Origin: an uncultured Acidimicrobiales bacterium
Lineage (GTDB): Bacteria > Actinomycetota > Acidimicrobiia > Acidimicrobiales > Aldehydirespiratoraceae
Assembly: GCA_951812975.1 (NCBI GenBank)
Contig: CATOTC010000001.1
Coordinates: 1,582,001 to 1,646,000, forward strand
DNA: 64,000 nucleotides
Reading direction: 5' to 3'
Under the pieces are notes generated by a model. That model was not told the DNA's origin and made no database searches. It saw nothing but the letters and a program-made list of their open reading frames with translations. Positions 27,712 to 37,239 of the stretch are shown one piece after another (within the stretch, counting starts at the first letter, position 1; each line of letters begins with the position of its first letter). Both the position numbers and the translations under genes were made by a program.

Positions 27712-30246
27712 ATGAGCGACGCACCGACTGTGGATCTTGACGACCAGGGAGAGCCCGACGAGGTGACCGCAATCGAGATCCAGGAGGAGATGGAGAGCTC
27801 CTTCCTCGACTACGCCATGTCGGTCATCATCAGCCGAGCCCTGCCGGACGCCCGCGACGGACTCAAACCGGTCCACCGGCGGATCCTCTGGTCAATGTTC
27901 GACCAAGGCTTCAGATTCGACCGGGGGCACGTGAAATGCGCCCGCGTCACCGGCGACGTCATGGCCCGCTTCCACCCGCACGGCGACAGTGCCATCTACG
28001 ACGCGCTCGCCCGCATGGCCCAGCCGTTCTCGCTGCGACACCCGCTGATCGACTTCCACGGCAACTACGGATCACCAGAGGACCCGCCGGCCGCAGCCCG
28101 CTACACAGAATCACGGCTCCACCCACTCGCCATGCACATGCTCGCCGGGATCGACGAGAACACCGTCGATTTCGTCGACAACTACTCCGGCGACTTCACC
28201 GAGCCGCAAGTTCTGCCGTCCCGCTTCCCCAACCTGCTGGTCAACGGCAGCCAAGGCATCGCAGTAGGGATGGCCACCAACATCCCCCCTCACAACCTCA
28301 ACGAGGTGTGCGACGCAGTGATCCACCTGCTAACCAACCCCGCGGCCGGCGTCGGCGACCTGATGGAACACATCAAAGGCCCCGACTTCCCGACCGGCGG
28401 CCAGATCCTCGGCCGCAGCGGCATCGAAGCGGCCTACCGGGAAGGCCGAGGCTCAATCAAGACCCGGGCCACGATCGAGATCACCGAGATCAAGGGCCGC
28501 CAAGCACTGGTTGTCACCGCATTCCCGTACCAGGTCTCCGCCGGGGCGGTCGCCCGCAAGATCGCCAACCTCGTCGACACCCGCGAACTCGAGGGAATCT
28601 CCGACATCAACGACGAATCATCCGGGGACGACACCCGATTCGTCATCTCACTCAAACGCGACGCCAACCCCGAAGTCGTGCTCAACAACCTCTGGAAGAG
28701 CACGCCGCTGCAGACAAGCTTCGGAGTCAACATGGTCGCGCTGGTCGGCGGAGTGCCGCGCACCCTCAACCTGCGAGAAGCGCTCGTCGCCTACGTCGAC
28801 CACCAGATCGAAGTCATCACCCGGCGATCCCAGTACCGCCTCGATGCAGCCGAGAAGCGCCTGCACATCGTTGAAGGACTGATCCGCTGCCTCGACCTGA
28901 TCGACGAGATCATCGCCACCATCCGAGCCAGCGAGGACCGCAACGCCGCCCGAGAGGCGCTGACGGCAGACCCGTTCGCGTTCTCCGAGGTCCAGGCCAA
29001 CCACATCCTCGATATGCAACTCAGCAGACTCACCCGCCTGGGCCGGTCCGACCTCCAAGAAGAAGCAGCGCAGCTGCAGCAGAGGATCGCAGAACTCCAA
29101 GCGATCCTGGGCGACGACCAGAAGCTCCGCGCAGTGATCATCGAAGAGCTCAGCGAGATCCGCACCAAGTTCGGGGAGCCGCGCCGTTCAACACTCGAGA
29201 TCGACCCGGGCGAATTCGATATCGAGGACCTGATCGACGACGACCCGCTGGTTGTCACCATGAGCGCGGCCGGCTACGTGAAGACAGTCCAGGCCGAGGA
29301 ATTCAAGACCCAGGGCCGCGGCGGCCGCGGCGTGGCCGGCACCAAACTCAAGGACGAGGACACCCTCATCCACCTGATCTGGACCACAGCGCACGCGTAT
29401 CTGCTGTTCTTCTCCACACGGGGACGGGTCTACAGACTGCGGGCGCACGAGATACCAGTGGCGTCACGCACCGCGCGCGGCACCGCCATCGTCAACCTGT
29501 TGCCGCTGGAGGAAGACGAACGGATCCAGGCCGTCATCGACACCCGCAACTACGAGACGCACCGCTACCTGTTCTTCGCCACAACCAAGGGCCGGGTGAA
29601 GAAGACCCGCTTCAACGCCTACGACTCCTCGAGACGGGCCGGCCTCATCGCCATCCGGCTCAACGACGACGACGAACTCGCCGAGGTCGTCCCCACCAAC
29701 GGACTCGACGACATTCTGCTGTCGTCACGGCTCGGCCAGACGATCCGCTTCAACGAGTCCAGGGTCCGAGACATGGGACGGGCCGCGGCAGGCGTCATCG
29801 GCCTGAAATTCAAGAAGGCCGGCGACGAAGTCGTGGCCTGCAACATCGCCGGGGGGACGGGGCTGCTCCATGTCACCTCCAACGGTTTCGGAAAGCGAAC
29901 CCCGGTGGAGGAGTACCCCACGCGCAACCGCGGTGGACAAGGAGTCATCGGCATCAAACTCACCGAAGACAAAGGCTCTGTCGTCGGTGCGTTGGTGGTC
30001 GAGGAACACGACGAGATCCTGGCCGTGACCGTCAACGGTGTGGTGATCCGCACCCCGGTAGCGGCGATCTCGTCGCAGAGCCGCTACGGAAGCGGCGTCA
30101 AGGTCATGAGCCCCGACCCCGGTGATGTCGTCGCATCGGTAGTCCTCGTCACCCCGGGCGTGGACGACGATCTCGACCCGCCCGACGATCCCGTTGAGGA
30201 CGGCTCTGTCGACGAACGCGACGAGAGCGGACCTGTCAGCGGATAG
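27712..30246 (+). CDS. gyrA: DNA gyrase subunit A
   Basis: The 844-residue cleavage-reunion subunit. The quinolone region reads [22 protein letters not shown], with Ser and Asp at the two positions linked to drug susceptibility. The catalytic Tyr is in AAARYTE, near residue 131. The GyrA-box-like [10 protein letters not shown] in the C-terminal beta-pinwheel supports gyrase rather than topoisomerase IV. The stretch [20 protein letters not shown] is nearer to ParC-style sequences than to the common DGQGNFGS. It follows gyrB. Confidence 0.95.
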   Translation: MSDAPTVDLDDQGEPDEVTAIEIQEEMESSFLDYAMSVIISRALPDARDGLKPVHRRILWSMFDQGFRFDRGHVKCARVTGDVMARFHPHGDSAIYDALARMAQPFSLRHPLIDFHGNYGSPEDPPAAARYTESRLHPLAMHMLAGIDENTVDFVDNYSGDFTEPQVLPSRFPNLLVNGSQGIAVGMATNIPPHNLNEVCDAVIHLLTNPAAGVGDLMEHIKGPDFPTGGQILGRSGIEAAYREGRGSIKTRATIEITEIKGRQALVVTAFPYQVSAGAVARKIANLVDTRELEGISDINDESSGDDTRFVISLKRDANPEVVLNNLWKSTPLQTSFGVNMVALVGGVPRTLNLREALVAYVDHQIEVITRRSQYRLDAAEKRLHIVEGLIRCLDLIDEIIATIRASEDRNAAREALTADPFAFSEVQANHILDMQLSRLTRLGRSDLQEEAAQLQQRIAELQAILGDDQKLRAVIIEELSEIRTKFGEPRRSTLEIDPGEFDIEDLIDDDPLVVTMSAAGYVKTVQAEEFKTQGRGGRGVAGTKLKDEDTLIHLIWTTAHAYLLFFSTRGRVYRLRAHEIPVASRTARGTAIVNLLPLEEDERIQAVIDTRNYETHRYLFFATTKGRVKKTRFNAYDSSRRAGLIAIRLNDDDELAEVVPTNGLDDILLSSRLGQTIRFNESRVRDMGRAAAGVIGLKFKKAGDEVVACNIAGGTGLLHVTSNGFGKRTPVEEYPTRNRGGQGVIGIKLTEDKGSVVGALVVEEHDEILAVTVNGVVIRTPVAAISSQSRYGSGVKVMSPDPGDVVASVVLVTPGVDDDLDPPDDPVEDGSVDERDESGPVSG

Positions 30247-30294
30247 GACGAACAGCTTCCCCCAGCAAACTCGAATCGAACGCGAGGGCGGCAC

Positions 30295-30660
30295 ATGGAA
30301 GTGCGCAGCTGTTCCGAGGCTCCGCAATACAGGGTTCGGCACTCCGAACAGGGTCAGGCCGTACCCATGATGGTGCTGGTCCTGGCGGTGGCCGCGGTCG
30401 TGGTGGTCACCATCGCCCGCCTCGGGACAGCCGCCGACGAAGCCGCACAGGCACGAACCGCAGCAGACGCAGCAGCCCTGGCGGGCGCGGCACAGGGCTT
30501 CGCGGCTGCAACCGAACTCGCCGAGGCCAACGGAGCCACCCTTTTGGACTACGCAGCTTTCGGCAACCAAGTCGAGGTTCGGGTCCAGGCGGGGTCTGCA
30601 GTAGCGGTTGCCAGAGCCGAACGCAGCGTCGTATGGGAACGTCCCGCTTCGAGCCCATAG
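30295..30660 (+). CDS. TadE/TadG-like single-pass membrane protein
   Basis: The 121-residue protein has EQGQAVPMMVLVLAVAAVVVVTIARLG, the G-Q-A start plus hydrophobic helix seen in TadE/TadG pseudopilin-like proteins, followed by ADEAAQARTAADAAALAGA. No other pilus-assembly gene is nearby, so a role in Flp pili is not supported by context. It may share the gyrA transcript (48 bp gap). Confidence 0.65.
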   Translation: MEVRSCSEAPQYRVRHSEQGQAVPMMVLVLAVAAVVVVTIARLGTAADEAAQARTAADAAALAGAAQGFAAATELAEANGATLLDYAAFGNQVEVRVQAGSAVAVARAERSVVWERPASSP

Positions 30661-30776
30661 GCCCGAGACGTCCTGTCGATCCGCGCATCTTCCAAATCCC
30701 TCTACACTTGGGCGGTACCCGGCCGACGCTTCGGACCCAGATACTTTGGGCAGGGGCCCGCCGAGGCACAGTCCCC

Positions 30777-31475
30777 ATGAGTGAACCCACCCGATCCCAG
30801 CCAGCCAGGCCCAAGCCAGCCGGGCCGAACCAACGCCCCCAACGGTCCCAACAGCCGCTGGCAGCGTTCCTCCAACACCGGACTGCCAGCCGGCTGCGCG
30901 CCCGCAGAGTCCGGCGGCTGGTACGCCACGTCGAACCGTGGTCGGTGCTCAAGATGTCGCTCATCTTCTACTTCTGCCTCTGGGTGATTCTGCTGATCGC
31001 CGGAGTGATCCTCTGGAGGTTCGCGGTCACCTCGGGCACCGTCGACAGCCTTGAGAACTTCATCGAGGAACTGTTCGCGTTGGAGACATTCACCTTCAAT
31101 CCCGATCAGATCTTCAGAGTCAGCGCACTCGGCGGTCTGGTGATGGTCGTAGCCGGTTCGGGATTCACGGTGCTCATGGCAGTGCTGTTCAACCTGATCA
31201 GCGACCTGATCGGCGGCGTGCGGATGACCGTGGTGGAAGAGGAGACCGCTCGACCCCGCCCGAAGCGCACACGTCCCCGCTCAACAACCGGTGCCAGACA
31301 GCCACGGAAACAAGCGCAGACAAATCCGGCACCGGGAGTCGACAGAGCCGGACAAGCACACGCACCAACGCAACGTCGCACCCCCGCGCAAGCCGACGAC
31401 GCACCGTTCTGGCCCGACGAAAGACGCAAGAAGCCAAAACGGGGTTCTTTGTCGAAACGGCCGTCGCACCGCTAG
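30777..31475 (+). CDS. DUF3566 membrane protein
   Basis: This 232-residue protein has a Pro/Gln-rich N-terminus. Two membrane helices follow, at about residues 62-80 (LIFYFCLWVILLIAGVILW) and 115-140 (LGGLVMVVAGSGFTVLMAVLFNLISDLIGG), then a basic tail. This is the DUF3566 family, typically found just after gyrA in actinobacteria; mycobacterial Rv0007 is an example. Function unknown. ATG 30777 is chosen as the family-like start. The upstream extension lacks homology. Confidence 0.85.
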   Translation: MSEPTRSQPARPKPAGPNQRPQRSQQPLAAFLQHRTASRLRARRVRRLVRHVEPWSVLKMSLIFYFCLWVILLIAGVILWRFAVTSGTVDSLENFIEELFALETFTFNPDQIFRVSALGGLVMVVAGSGFTVLMAVLFNLISDLIGGVRMTVVEEETARPRPKRTRPRSTTGARQPRKQAQTNPAPGVDRAGQAHAPTQRRTPAQADDAPFWPDERRKKPKRGSLSKRPSHR

Positions 31476-31478
31476 CGT
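31449..31478 (+). promoter_or_regulatory. Candidate promoter of tRNA-Ile
   Basis: TTGTCG (31449-31454) and TAGCGT (31473-31478) are 18 bp apart and end 11 bp before the mature tRNA. The -10 box includes the stop codon of the DUF3566 gene. Confidence 0.5.
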
Positions 31479-31489
31479 GGTCGCCTTGC

Positions 31490-31563
<74 letters not shown>

Positions 31564-31595
31564 CGTTTTGTGCCGCCGATCCAGGGGAGGAACTG

Positions 31596-31751
31596 ATGGG
31601 CAGGAGCGGCTTGTTCACACTCATCCGCAGAGCCCTCGTTGCGATCGCGGCAGGGATCGCGGTCGCAGCCGCCATCCGAGTGCGGGGAAGCGGCGGCACA
31701 CCACCCCAAAAGGGTGGCTGGCGGGAGCTCCGAGGCGACGACCTTCGCTGA
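31596..31751 (+). CDS. 51-residue single-helix membrane micropeptide
   Basis: A strong Shine-Dalgarno (GGGGAGGAACTG) precedes ATG 31596. The product starts MGRSGLFTLIRRALVAIAAG, continues hydrophobic (IAVAAAIRV) and ends in a short polar tail with GGWRELRGDDLR. Its TGA overlaps the ATG of the next gene by one base (TGATG), so translation is likely coupled. No family is recognised with certainty. Small actinobacterial proteins occur at this place after tRNA-Ile. Confidence 0.6.
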   Translation: MGRSGLFTLIRRALVAIAAGIAVAAAIRVRGSGGTPPQKGGWRELRGDDLR

Positions 31752-32764
31752 TGTCGCACATTGTGGTGTTCGGAGCGGGTGCGACGGGAACACGGATCGC
31801 GCAACAACTGCTGGCCAGCGGCCAAGCTGCCAACGTCGAAGTCCGCGACACCCGCAGAGAACGGTCACGACAACTCATCAAGCGGTCCCGGCGGCTCGTC
31901 AACAACCGCGACAGCATCCCGGAACTCGGCCACGGCCACCACATCGACCCCTCGGTCGACCTGGTGGTGCTGGCCACCCCTGCAGCGAGCCAGGCCAACC
32001 TAGCCCGCCGTGCGGTTCACCACGGCGTACCGGTCGTCGCCACATCGAACCATCTCTCGGAGGTGCGGCGACTGCTGGGGCTGCACCAGGAAGCACTGCA
32101 CAACGAGGTGCCGGTAGTCGTCGGGGCAACCTTCATGCCGGGACTCACCTGCCTCGTTGCCCGCCACGGTGCGACCGAATTCGATCAGGTCGACGAGATC
32201 CATGTCGCCAAAGTCGGAACGGGAGGACCCGCATGCGCCCGGCAACACCACCAGGCCCTGTCGTCGGTCGGACTGGACTGGCGCGACGGCCGCTGGACCT
32301 CGCGTGCGCCGGGCTCGGGTAGAGAACTCGCCTACTTCCCCGACCCGATCGGCGGTCGTGACTGCTATCGGGGCGCTCTGCCCGACGCGCTGCTGCTCGT
32401 GCCCGAGTTCAAAGGCGTGCAGAGAGTGACCGCGAGAATGGCCGCGACCCGCAGGGACCGGTTGACCTCCCCACTGCCGATGCTGAGCCCACCGCATGCC
32501 GAGGGAGGCCTCGGCGCGATCCGAGTGGAGCTGCGCGGCAGGGTCGGCATCGAAAGCAGGGTCAGCGTGTTCGGGGCGGTCGAGCGCCCGGCGTCAGCGG
32601 CCGCTGTGGTGGCCGTGCGCACCAGCCTCGCTGTGCTCAAGGGAGGCTTCTCTGCCGGGGCCTACGGTTTGGCAGGGATCGCAGATCCACTGGCACTTCT
32701 CAACGACATCGCCGACCGCGGCGTCCGACCGCTGCGCTTCGAAGGCGTGTCCATGTATTACTGA
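31751..32764 (+). CDS. Saccharopine dehydrogenase-like NAD(P)-binding protein
   Basis: The 337-residue protein starts with a Rossmann motif (HIVVFGAGATGTRIAQQLLASG) and then LVVLATPAASQANLARRAVHHGVPVVATSNHLSEV, as in saccharopine dehydrogenase-like oxidoreductases. A later VVGATFMPGLTCLVAR segment fits the group. Substrate unknown. It is coupled to the micropeptide upstream and followed 18 bp later by the DUF3105 gene. Confidence 0.72.
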   Translation: MSHIVVFGAGATGTRIAQQLLASGQAANVEVRDTRRERSRQLIKRSRRLVNNRDSIPELGHGHHIDPSVDLVVLATPAASQANLARRAVHHGVPVVATSNHLSEVRRLLGLHQEALHNEVPVVVGATFMPGLTCLVARHGATEFDQVDEIHVAKVGTGGPACARQHHQALSSVGLDWRDGRWTSRAPGSGRELAYFPDPIGGRDCYRGALPDALLLVPEFKGVQRVTARMAATRRDRLTSPLPMLSPPHAEGGLGAIRVELRGRVGIESRVSVFGAVERPASAAAVVAVRTSLAVLKGGFSAGAYGLAGIADPLALLNDIADRGVRPLRFEGVSMYY

Positions 32765-32770
32765 CGACCA

Positions 32771-32776
32771 TAGAGT
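32771..32776 (+). promoter_or_regulatory. Putative -10 box for the DUF3105 gene
   Basis: TAGAGT followed by 6 nt and GTG 32783. There is no Shine-Dalgarno. The pattern fits a leaderless transcript. Confidence 0.45.
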
Positions 32777-32782
32777 GACGCT

Positions 32783-33490
32783 GTGAGTATCAATTTCAGG
32801 GTGGCCCTGCTGGTAGCACTGTCCGCGGTGCTGATGAGCGCATGCGGAGGCTCAGACCCCGCTGACGAGTCGGGTCCAGGCGACAATCCAGACATGTATG
32901 ACGGGTCCGGCCTCGACGATGAACCCGGCGTGCCCACTGAACCGGATGGGCCCGACTCCTCAGAGGTGTGTCCCGACGCCGAGAATGCGGCACCTCAGCG
33001 GTTGGCCGTCGGCGAAGTCTTCGAACTGCCCGACAACGGCAGACAACATATGGTGTGTGCCGGCTACGACCACACACCCCCGGCCAGCGGGGCACACTTT
33101 CCGGCATGGCAGAACTGTGGCATCTACAACCGACCGGTCCAGAACCAGACCGCCGTCCACTCCCTCGAACACGGTGCGGTCTGGGTGGCATACCGGCCCG
33201 ACCTCGACCCGGCAGTAGTCCAGACGATGACCGACCAGCTGAAATCGGAACGGTTCGCGCTGGTGGCGCCGTACCCCGGACTGCAGAACACGATCGTTCT
33301 CACCGCCTGGAGACGGCAGCTGGCGGTCAACGACTGGTCGGACCCCGCAGTCGGCGACTTCCTCGACACCTACCTGGGTCGGTACTCCCCGGTCGCACCC
33401 GAGGCGGGAGCGTCCTGTGGACAGGCCGTCGGTTCGGCTCCCGACGCCCCGAACCTGCACTATGAGGAGATTCTCGAGCAGGTGGGCTGA
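32783..33490 (+). CDS. DUF3105 lipoprotein
   Basis: The 235-residue protein starts with a signal and lipobox-like end (LVALSAVLMSACGG, Cys21 as lipidation site). A Pro/Asp/Glu-rich spacer follows, then the DUF3105 core: PPASGAHFPAWQNCGIYNRPV, HSLEHGAVWVAYRPD and a C-terminal part. The conserved His residues (HSLEH) suggest metal binding. Function unknown. It is probably anchored at the outer face of the membrane. Confidence 0.85.
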   Translation: MSINFRVALLVALSAVLMSACGGSDPADESGPGDNPDMYDGSGLDDEPGVPTEPDGPDSSEVCPDAENAAPQRLAVGEVFELPDNGRQHMVCAGYDHTPPASGAHFPAWQNCGIYNRPVQNQTAVHSLEHGAVWVAYRPDLDPAVVQTMTDQLKSERFALVAPYPGLQNTIVLTAWRRQLAVNDWSDPAVGDFLDTYLGRYSPVAPEAGASCGQAVGSAPDAPNLHYEEILEQVG

Positions 33491-33539
33491 GCACCCTCAG
33501 TTATTGAGACAGTTTCATCGAAACGGTGCCATCGAGCAG

Positions 33540-34334
33540 TCACCGATCAAGCACCGCCAGGAGCTCCCGGTGGATCCGATTGTTGGAGGCGACAGCAGAC
33601 CCGGAACTCCACACATCAGGCCCGGTCCGGCCGTCGAAGGTGCTGAAGCTCCCGCCCGCCTCGGATATGACCACCGCTATGGGCGCCAGGTCCCAGGGAA
33701 AGGCCTCGGGATCGATCATGGCTTCGGCACGGCCGGTAGCCACCAGCGCGTAGCCATAGGCGTCACCCCAAGTACGCAGCTTGACAGGCGTCTTGAGCAG
33801 CGCCGACAGCGCCGCGTCCGGCCAGTAGCTGAAACCGCTGGTACACACGTAGGAGCCGGCAAGGCCCTCATGGTCGTTGACCCCGCACGGCTCGCCGTTG
33901 AGGAACGCACCGAGGCCGCGTCCGGCACAGACCGTCTCACCCAGTGCCGGCAGGTTGATCACACCCACCGCAGGGCCGTGTTCGTCGACTAGGGCCAACA
34001 GGTTGCTGAACAGCGGCACCCCCTTCATGAAGGCCTTGGTTCCGTCAATAGGGTCGATCACCCAAGTCCTTCCCGAAGTGCCGGACGTGTCGGGGTGCTC
34101 CTCACCGAGCACGGAGTCATCGGGAAAGGCGGCGTTGAGACGTTCACGCATCAAGGTCTCCGCGGCGAGATCAGCGGCAGTGACCGGCGAACCGTCAAGC
34201 TTGTGGTCGACCGGGAAACCCTTTCCGCCGTACGACTCAAGGGTTAACCTCCCGGCCGCCCGGGCGATCTCGACACAGACCTCCAAGTCTGCGGGGTCGG
34301 CAGGGGCGGGGTTGGTGGGGGAGCGCGAAGGCAC
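33540..34334 (-). CDS. hisN: Inositol-monophosphatase family protein, probable histidinol-phosphatase
   Basis: The 264-residue protein has the lithium-sensitive phosphatase motifs: LGEEHPDT (first metal Glu), WVIDPIDGTKAFM (Asp-Pro-Ile-Asp-Gly-Thr) and PWDLAPIAVVISEAGG. In actinobacteria the histidine pathway phosphatase HisN belongs to this family. Inositol-1-phosphatase or fructose-1,6-bisphosphatase activity remains possible. The KAFMKGVPLFSNLLAL stretch is of HisN type. It stands alone on the minus strand. The start is GTG 34334. Confidence 0.8.
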   Translation of the reverse strand: MPSRSPTNPAPADPADLEVCVEIARAAGRLTLESYGGKGFPVDHKLDGSPVTAADLAAETLMRERLNAAFPDDSVLGEEHPDTSGTSGRTWVIDPIDGTKAFMKGVPLFSNLLALVDEHGPAVGVINLPALGETVCAGRGLGAFLNGEPCGVNDHEGLAGSYVCTSGFSYWPDAALSALLKTPVKLRTWGDAYGYALVATGRAEAMIDPEAFPWDLAPIAVVISEAGGSFSTFDGRTGPDVWSSGSAVASNNRIHRELLAVLDR

Positions 34335-34458
34335 CCTTAGAAGCTAGTTGCTCGAGGACTCACGAAGTTCGACAGGCGGCACAATTTTCAAGATGTTCTG
34401 TGTACTTTCAATTAAACATCTGATATACCAAGTCGACGATACTCGCCCACACCAGACA

Positions 34459-34845
34459 ATGCCCGAAACCGACTTAGACGAACCCGTTCGGCTGCTGGCC
34501 ATAGCAGACCGGTACTTCGCGCAAGCCTCAGCCGCTCGAGAGCTCGCCGCGGCCATAGACCAACGGCGCCTGTCACTCGCCAACCGGCTCGAACCCTGCG
34601 TCCGGCGGCACCTCCCCGAAGTCTGGTCGTCCAACGCAGCAGAGATCAGCCGAATGAAGCTCACCAGAATGATAGCCAGAGACGTCTGGACGTCCTGTGA
34701 GCAACTGCTCGAAACCCGCACTGCGCTGATGAGACGGGCCGAAGAGCTCGACAGCCAAGCCTTCGCCCTGACGAGCAGGGCGGCCGAAATCAGCGACGCC
34801 GCGGCTATGGGGGCCCCCAAGACCACGCGCGACCAGCTTGCATAG
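34459..34845 (+). CDS. Hypothetical helical protein
   Basis: The product of about 128 residues is nearly all helix (VRLLAIADRYFAQASAARELAAAID, LMRRAEELDSQAFALTSRAAEISDAA). No known domain is seen. The start ATG 34459 is chosen as the beginning of the charged, coding-like part. The upstream 34350-34450 is AT-rich and probably holds the promoter. It precedes the WS/DGAT gene by 72 bp, which has its own GAAAGGG Shine-Dalgarno. Confidence 0.5.
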   Translation: MPETDLDEPVRLLAIADRYFAQASAARELAAAIDQRRLSLANRLEPCVRRHLPEVWSSNAAEISRMKLTRMIARDVWTSCEQLLETRTALMRRAEELDSQAFALTSRAAEISDAAAMGAPKTTRDQLA

Positions 34846-34917
34846 GTGGGAAACGCTGCACAGGTGGGAAAGACAGGGAGCGCTCCGTAGTCTGCGCTGA
34901 GGACGAAAGGGTCGACA

Positions 34918-36333
34918 GTGCAACAACTCAGCGCCCAGGACGCGAGTTTCCTACACCTCGAGTCGCAGAGGACACCGATGCATATCGGGTCGGTGGCCAT
35001 CTACGACCAGAGCAGCGTCGAAGGAGGACTGGTCACCTTCAAATCGATATTGGCGATGATGGAAGAACGCCTGGGCATGGCCCGTTCCTTCACCGAACGG
35101 CTCGTGCACGTTCCGATGAAAGTCGACTACCCCTACTGGGTGTCCGACCCCGACTTCGACCTCGAATACCACGTTCGCCACATCGCGCTGCCCAAACCCG
35201 GCGACTGGCGCCAGCTGTGGATACAGGTGGCCCGCCTCGTTTCACGCCCGCTCGACCTGTCGCGCCCGCTATGGGAGTTCACCGTCATTGAAGGACTCGA
35301 CAATCTCGACGGCATCCCCGCCGGGTCCTACGCAATCGTCTCGAAAATCCACCATTGCGCCATCGACGGCGTGTCAGGCCAGGAGATCACCGCGGCCATC
35401 CACGACCTGGAGCCCGACGCCCCGCCGATCGACAGGCCGTTGGTGCGCACCGACATCGAGCCGAGCCGGGTTGAACTGCTCGGCAGAGCCGCGGTCAACA
35501 GCATTCGTCAGCCACTGCGCGTTCCGGGCCTGATCCGCGAGACGCTGCCCGCCATCGGCCGGCTGGTGAAAACGGCAAGCGAAGACGACATCCACCTGCC
35601 TGCAGTGCCCGGACGGGTACCCGTCACCCGATTCAACCAGAGAGTCTCACCCAACCGAGTGATCTCAGGCAGCCGATTCGATCTGGACGAGATCAAAGCA
35701 ATCAAGAACTCCGTCCCCGGGGCGACCATCAACGACGCGGTCCTCGCAATCTGCGCCGGAGGGATACGGCGGTACCTCGAACACCACGGTGAACTCCCCG
35801 AAGAGAGCCTGACGGCTATGGCGCCGATCTCGGTACGCTCAGACAGCGAACGGACCGATGCCGGCAACCACGTATCGGCGATGGTCGTGCGACTGCGCAC
35901 CGACATCGCGGACGACACCGAACGGCTGTCAGCCATCCGCGACGCCACCAAGGAATCAAAGGAACTCACCAACGCGGTCGGGGCCAGACTGATGACCGAC
36001 TACACCGAGTTCATCCCCGCGGCGACCGCGGCACTGGCCAGCCGCCTGGCGACCCGGCTCGCAGCCAACTCCACCCGGCCCGCTATGAACTGTGTGATCA
36101 GCAACGTTCCCGGGCCGCAGGTTCCGCTCTACGCAGCGTCGGCCCGGTTGGTCGACATGTACGGGTTCGGCCCGCTGGTCGACGGTCTGGCGCTGTTCAT
36201 TCCAGTACTGAGCTACTGCGGCGGGGTCACCATCGGCGTCACCTCATGCCGTGAGATCATGCCCGACCCGGAGCGGTTCATGGACAGCATCAACGAGGCG
36301 TTCGAGGAGCTCAAAGCCGGCCTGGTCGCCTAG
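34918..36333 (+). CDS. Wax ester synthase / diacylglycerol acyltransferase (WS/DGAT)
   Basis: The enzyme makes wax esters or triacylglycerol from acyl-CoA. The 471-residue protein begins LSAQDASFLHLESQRTPMHIGS, holds the catalytic HHCAIDG (HHxxxDG) near residue 145 and has the later NDAVLAICAGGIRRYL, NCVISNVPGPQVPLY and GLALFIPVLSYCGGVTIG motifs. The family is abundant in lipid-storing actinobacteria. The start is GTG 34918. An alpha/beta hydrolase and an enoyl-CoA hydratase follow on the other strand, in line with lipid metabolism. Confidence 0.93.
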   Translation: MQQLSAQDASFLHLESQRTPMHIGSVAIYDQSSVEGGLVTFKSILAMMEERLGMARSFTERLVHVPMKVDYPYWVSDPDFDLEYHVRHIALPKPGDWRQLWIQVARLVSRPLDLSRPLWEFTVIEGLDNLDGIPAGSYAIVSKIHHCAIDGVSGQEITAAIHDLEPDAPPIDRPLVRTDIEPSRVELLGRAAVNSIRQPLRVPGLIRETLPAIGRLVKTASEDDIHLPAVPGRVPVTRFNQRVSPNRVISGSRFDLDEIKAIKNSVPGATINDAVLAICAGGIRRYLEHHGELPEESLTAMAPISVRSDSERTDAGNHVSAMVVRLRTDIADDTERLSAIRDATKESKELTNAVGARLMTDYTEFIPAATAALASRLATRLAANSTRPAMNCVISNVPGPQVPLYAASARLVDMYGFGPLVDGLALFIPVLSYCGGVTIGVTSCREIMPDPERFMDSINEAFEELKAGLVA

Positions 36334-36381
36334 CGGCCCAGCTCTCAGCGCTGTTGTTGAGCAGCGTGTTCAGGGCCGTTG

Positions 36382-37164
36382 TCAGGCGGCGTGTTGAGAC
36401 GGGTCGTAGACCTCTGCGTTCGGGAACAGCCCCCGCAGTGCCGCAGGAGGCTTGAACGGACGCCATTGCGAACCCATTTGGGCGAGCCGGTCAGCGACCA
36501 CGACGATCGCCGCGGGATTGTGGCCGAGCCCGCAGTGGCTGCCGCGCACCTCGACGTTCTCAGTATGGGGGAAGTCACGGTTCAAGCATTGGTCCCACCT
36601 CACGATGCCGTCGCCGCGGGTATAGATCGAAGTAGCCGAAACCGGGATCGGCTCGCGGGCCCAACTGGGTATACGAGGCATCATTACCCGTTCCGAATGG
36701 AACTCTTTGAAGGAATTGAATGCCGCGCTGACGTTCGAATCCTGCTCGCCGACGATCTGGAACGGACTCCCGAGCGTGATCACCTGGCGGACGGCCGACG
36801 GAGCCAGCCGAGCCATCTCACGCGCGTAGAGGCCGCCGAGGCTCCAACCCACAATGTCGATCGGCCCGTCCTCACTGCCGTGATCGTCCAGGAGATGCAT
36901 CAGGCCGTCGAGAATCTCATCGGTAGGTCCGATGTTGCGGCCGAGCCCCCAGCCGTGGGCGTCATGGCCCAGGGAGCGAAGCAGCACCCGCATCGGTTTG
37001 GTGCTCGGGTCGTCGCCCAAGAACCCTGGAAGCACCAGGACGGGACGCCCCACGCCGCGCGGCAACACCCGGGCCAACACGGGTGCGATCGCCACAAAGG
37101 TCCCCAACTCCGCCAAAGCACGAACCTCCAACATCACCCGAAGCGACTCAAGTCGGTTTCGCAC
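36382..37164 (-). CDS. Alpha/beta hydrolase, lipase/esterase-like
   Basis: The 260-residue protein has PVLVLPGFLGDDPSTKPM (oxyanion region), the nucleophile elbow VGWSLGG, and later acidic and His residues (TRGDGIVRWD, GSHCGLGHNP). It resembles small bacterial lipases or PGAP1-like esterases. Substrate unknown. It is convergent with the WS/DGAT gene and might act on storage lipids, but this is only suggested by position. The start is GTG 37164. Confidence 0.75.
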   Translation of the reverse strand: MRNRLESLRVMLEVRALAELGTFVAIAPVLARVLPRGVGRPVLVLPGFLGDDPSTKPMRVLLRSLGHDAHGWGLGRNIGPTDEILDGLMHLLDDHGSEDGPIDIVGWSLGGLYAREMARLAPSAVRQVITLGSPFQIVGEQDSNVSAAFNSFKEFHSERVMMPRIPSWAREPIPVSATSIYTRGDGIVRWDQCLNRDFPHTENVEVRGSHCGLGHNPAAIVVVADRLAQMGSQWRPFKPPAALRGLFPNAEVYDPSQHAA

Positions 37165-37239
37165 ACGCCAATCGTGTCAGCTTGAGGCCTTCTGGGCAAG
37201 CGTCGATCACAGGGCCGATCACAGGGCCGATCGCCAGCG

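Noticed and set aside
30295..30660. Tad (Flp) pilus locus
   Set aside because: Only one short TadE/G-like protein is present, with no TadA/B/C or pilin genes nearby.
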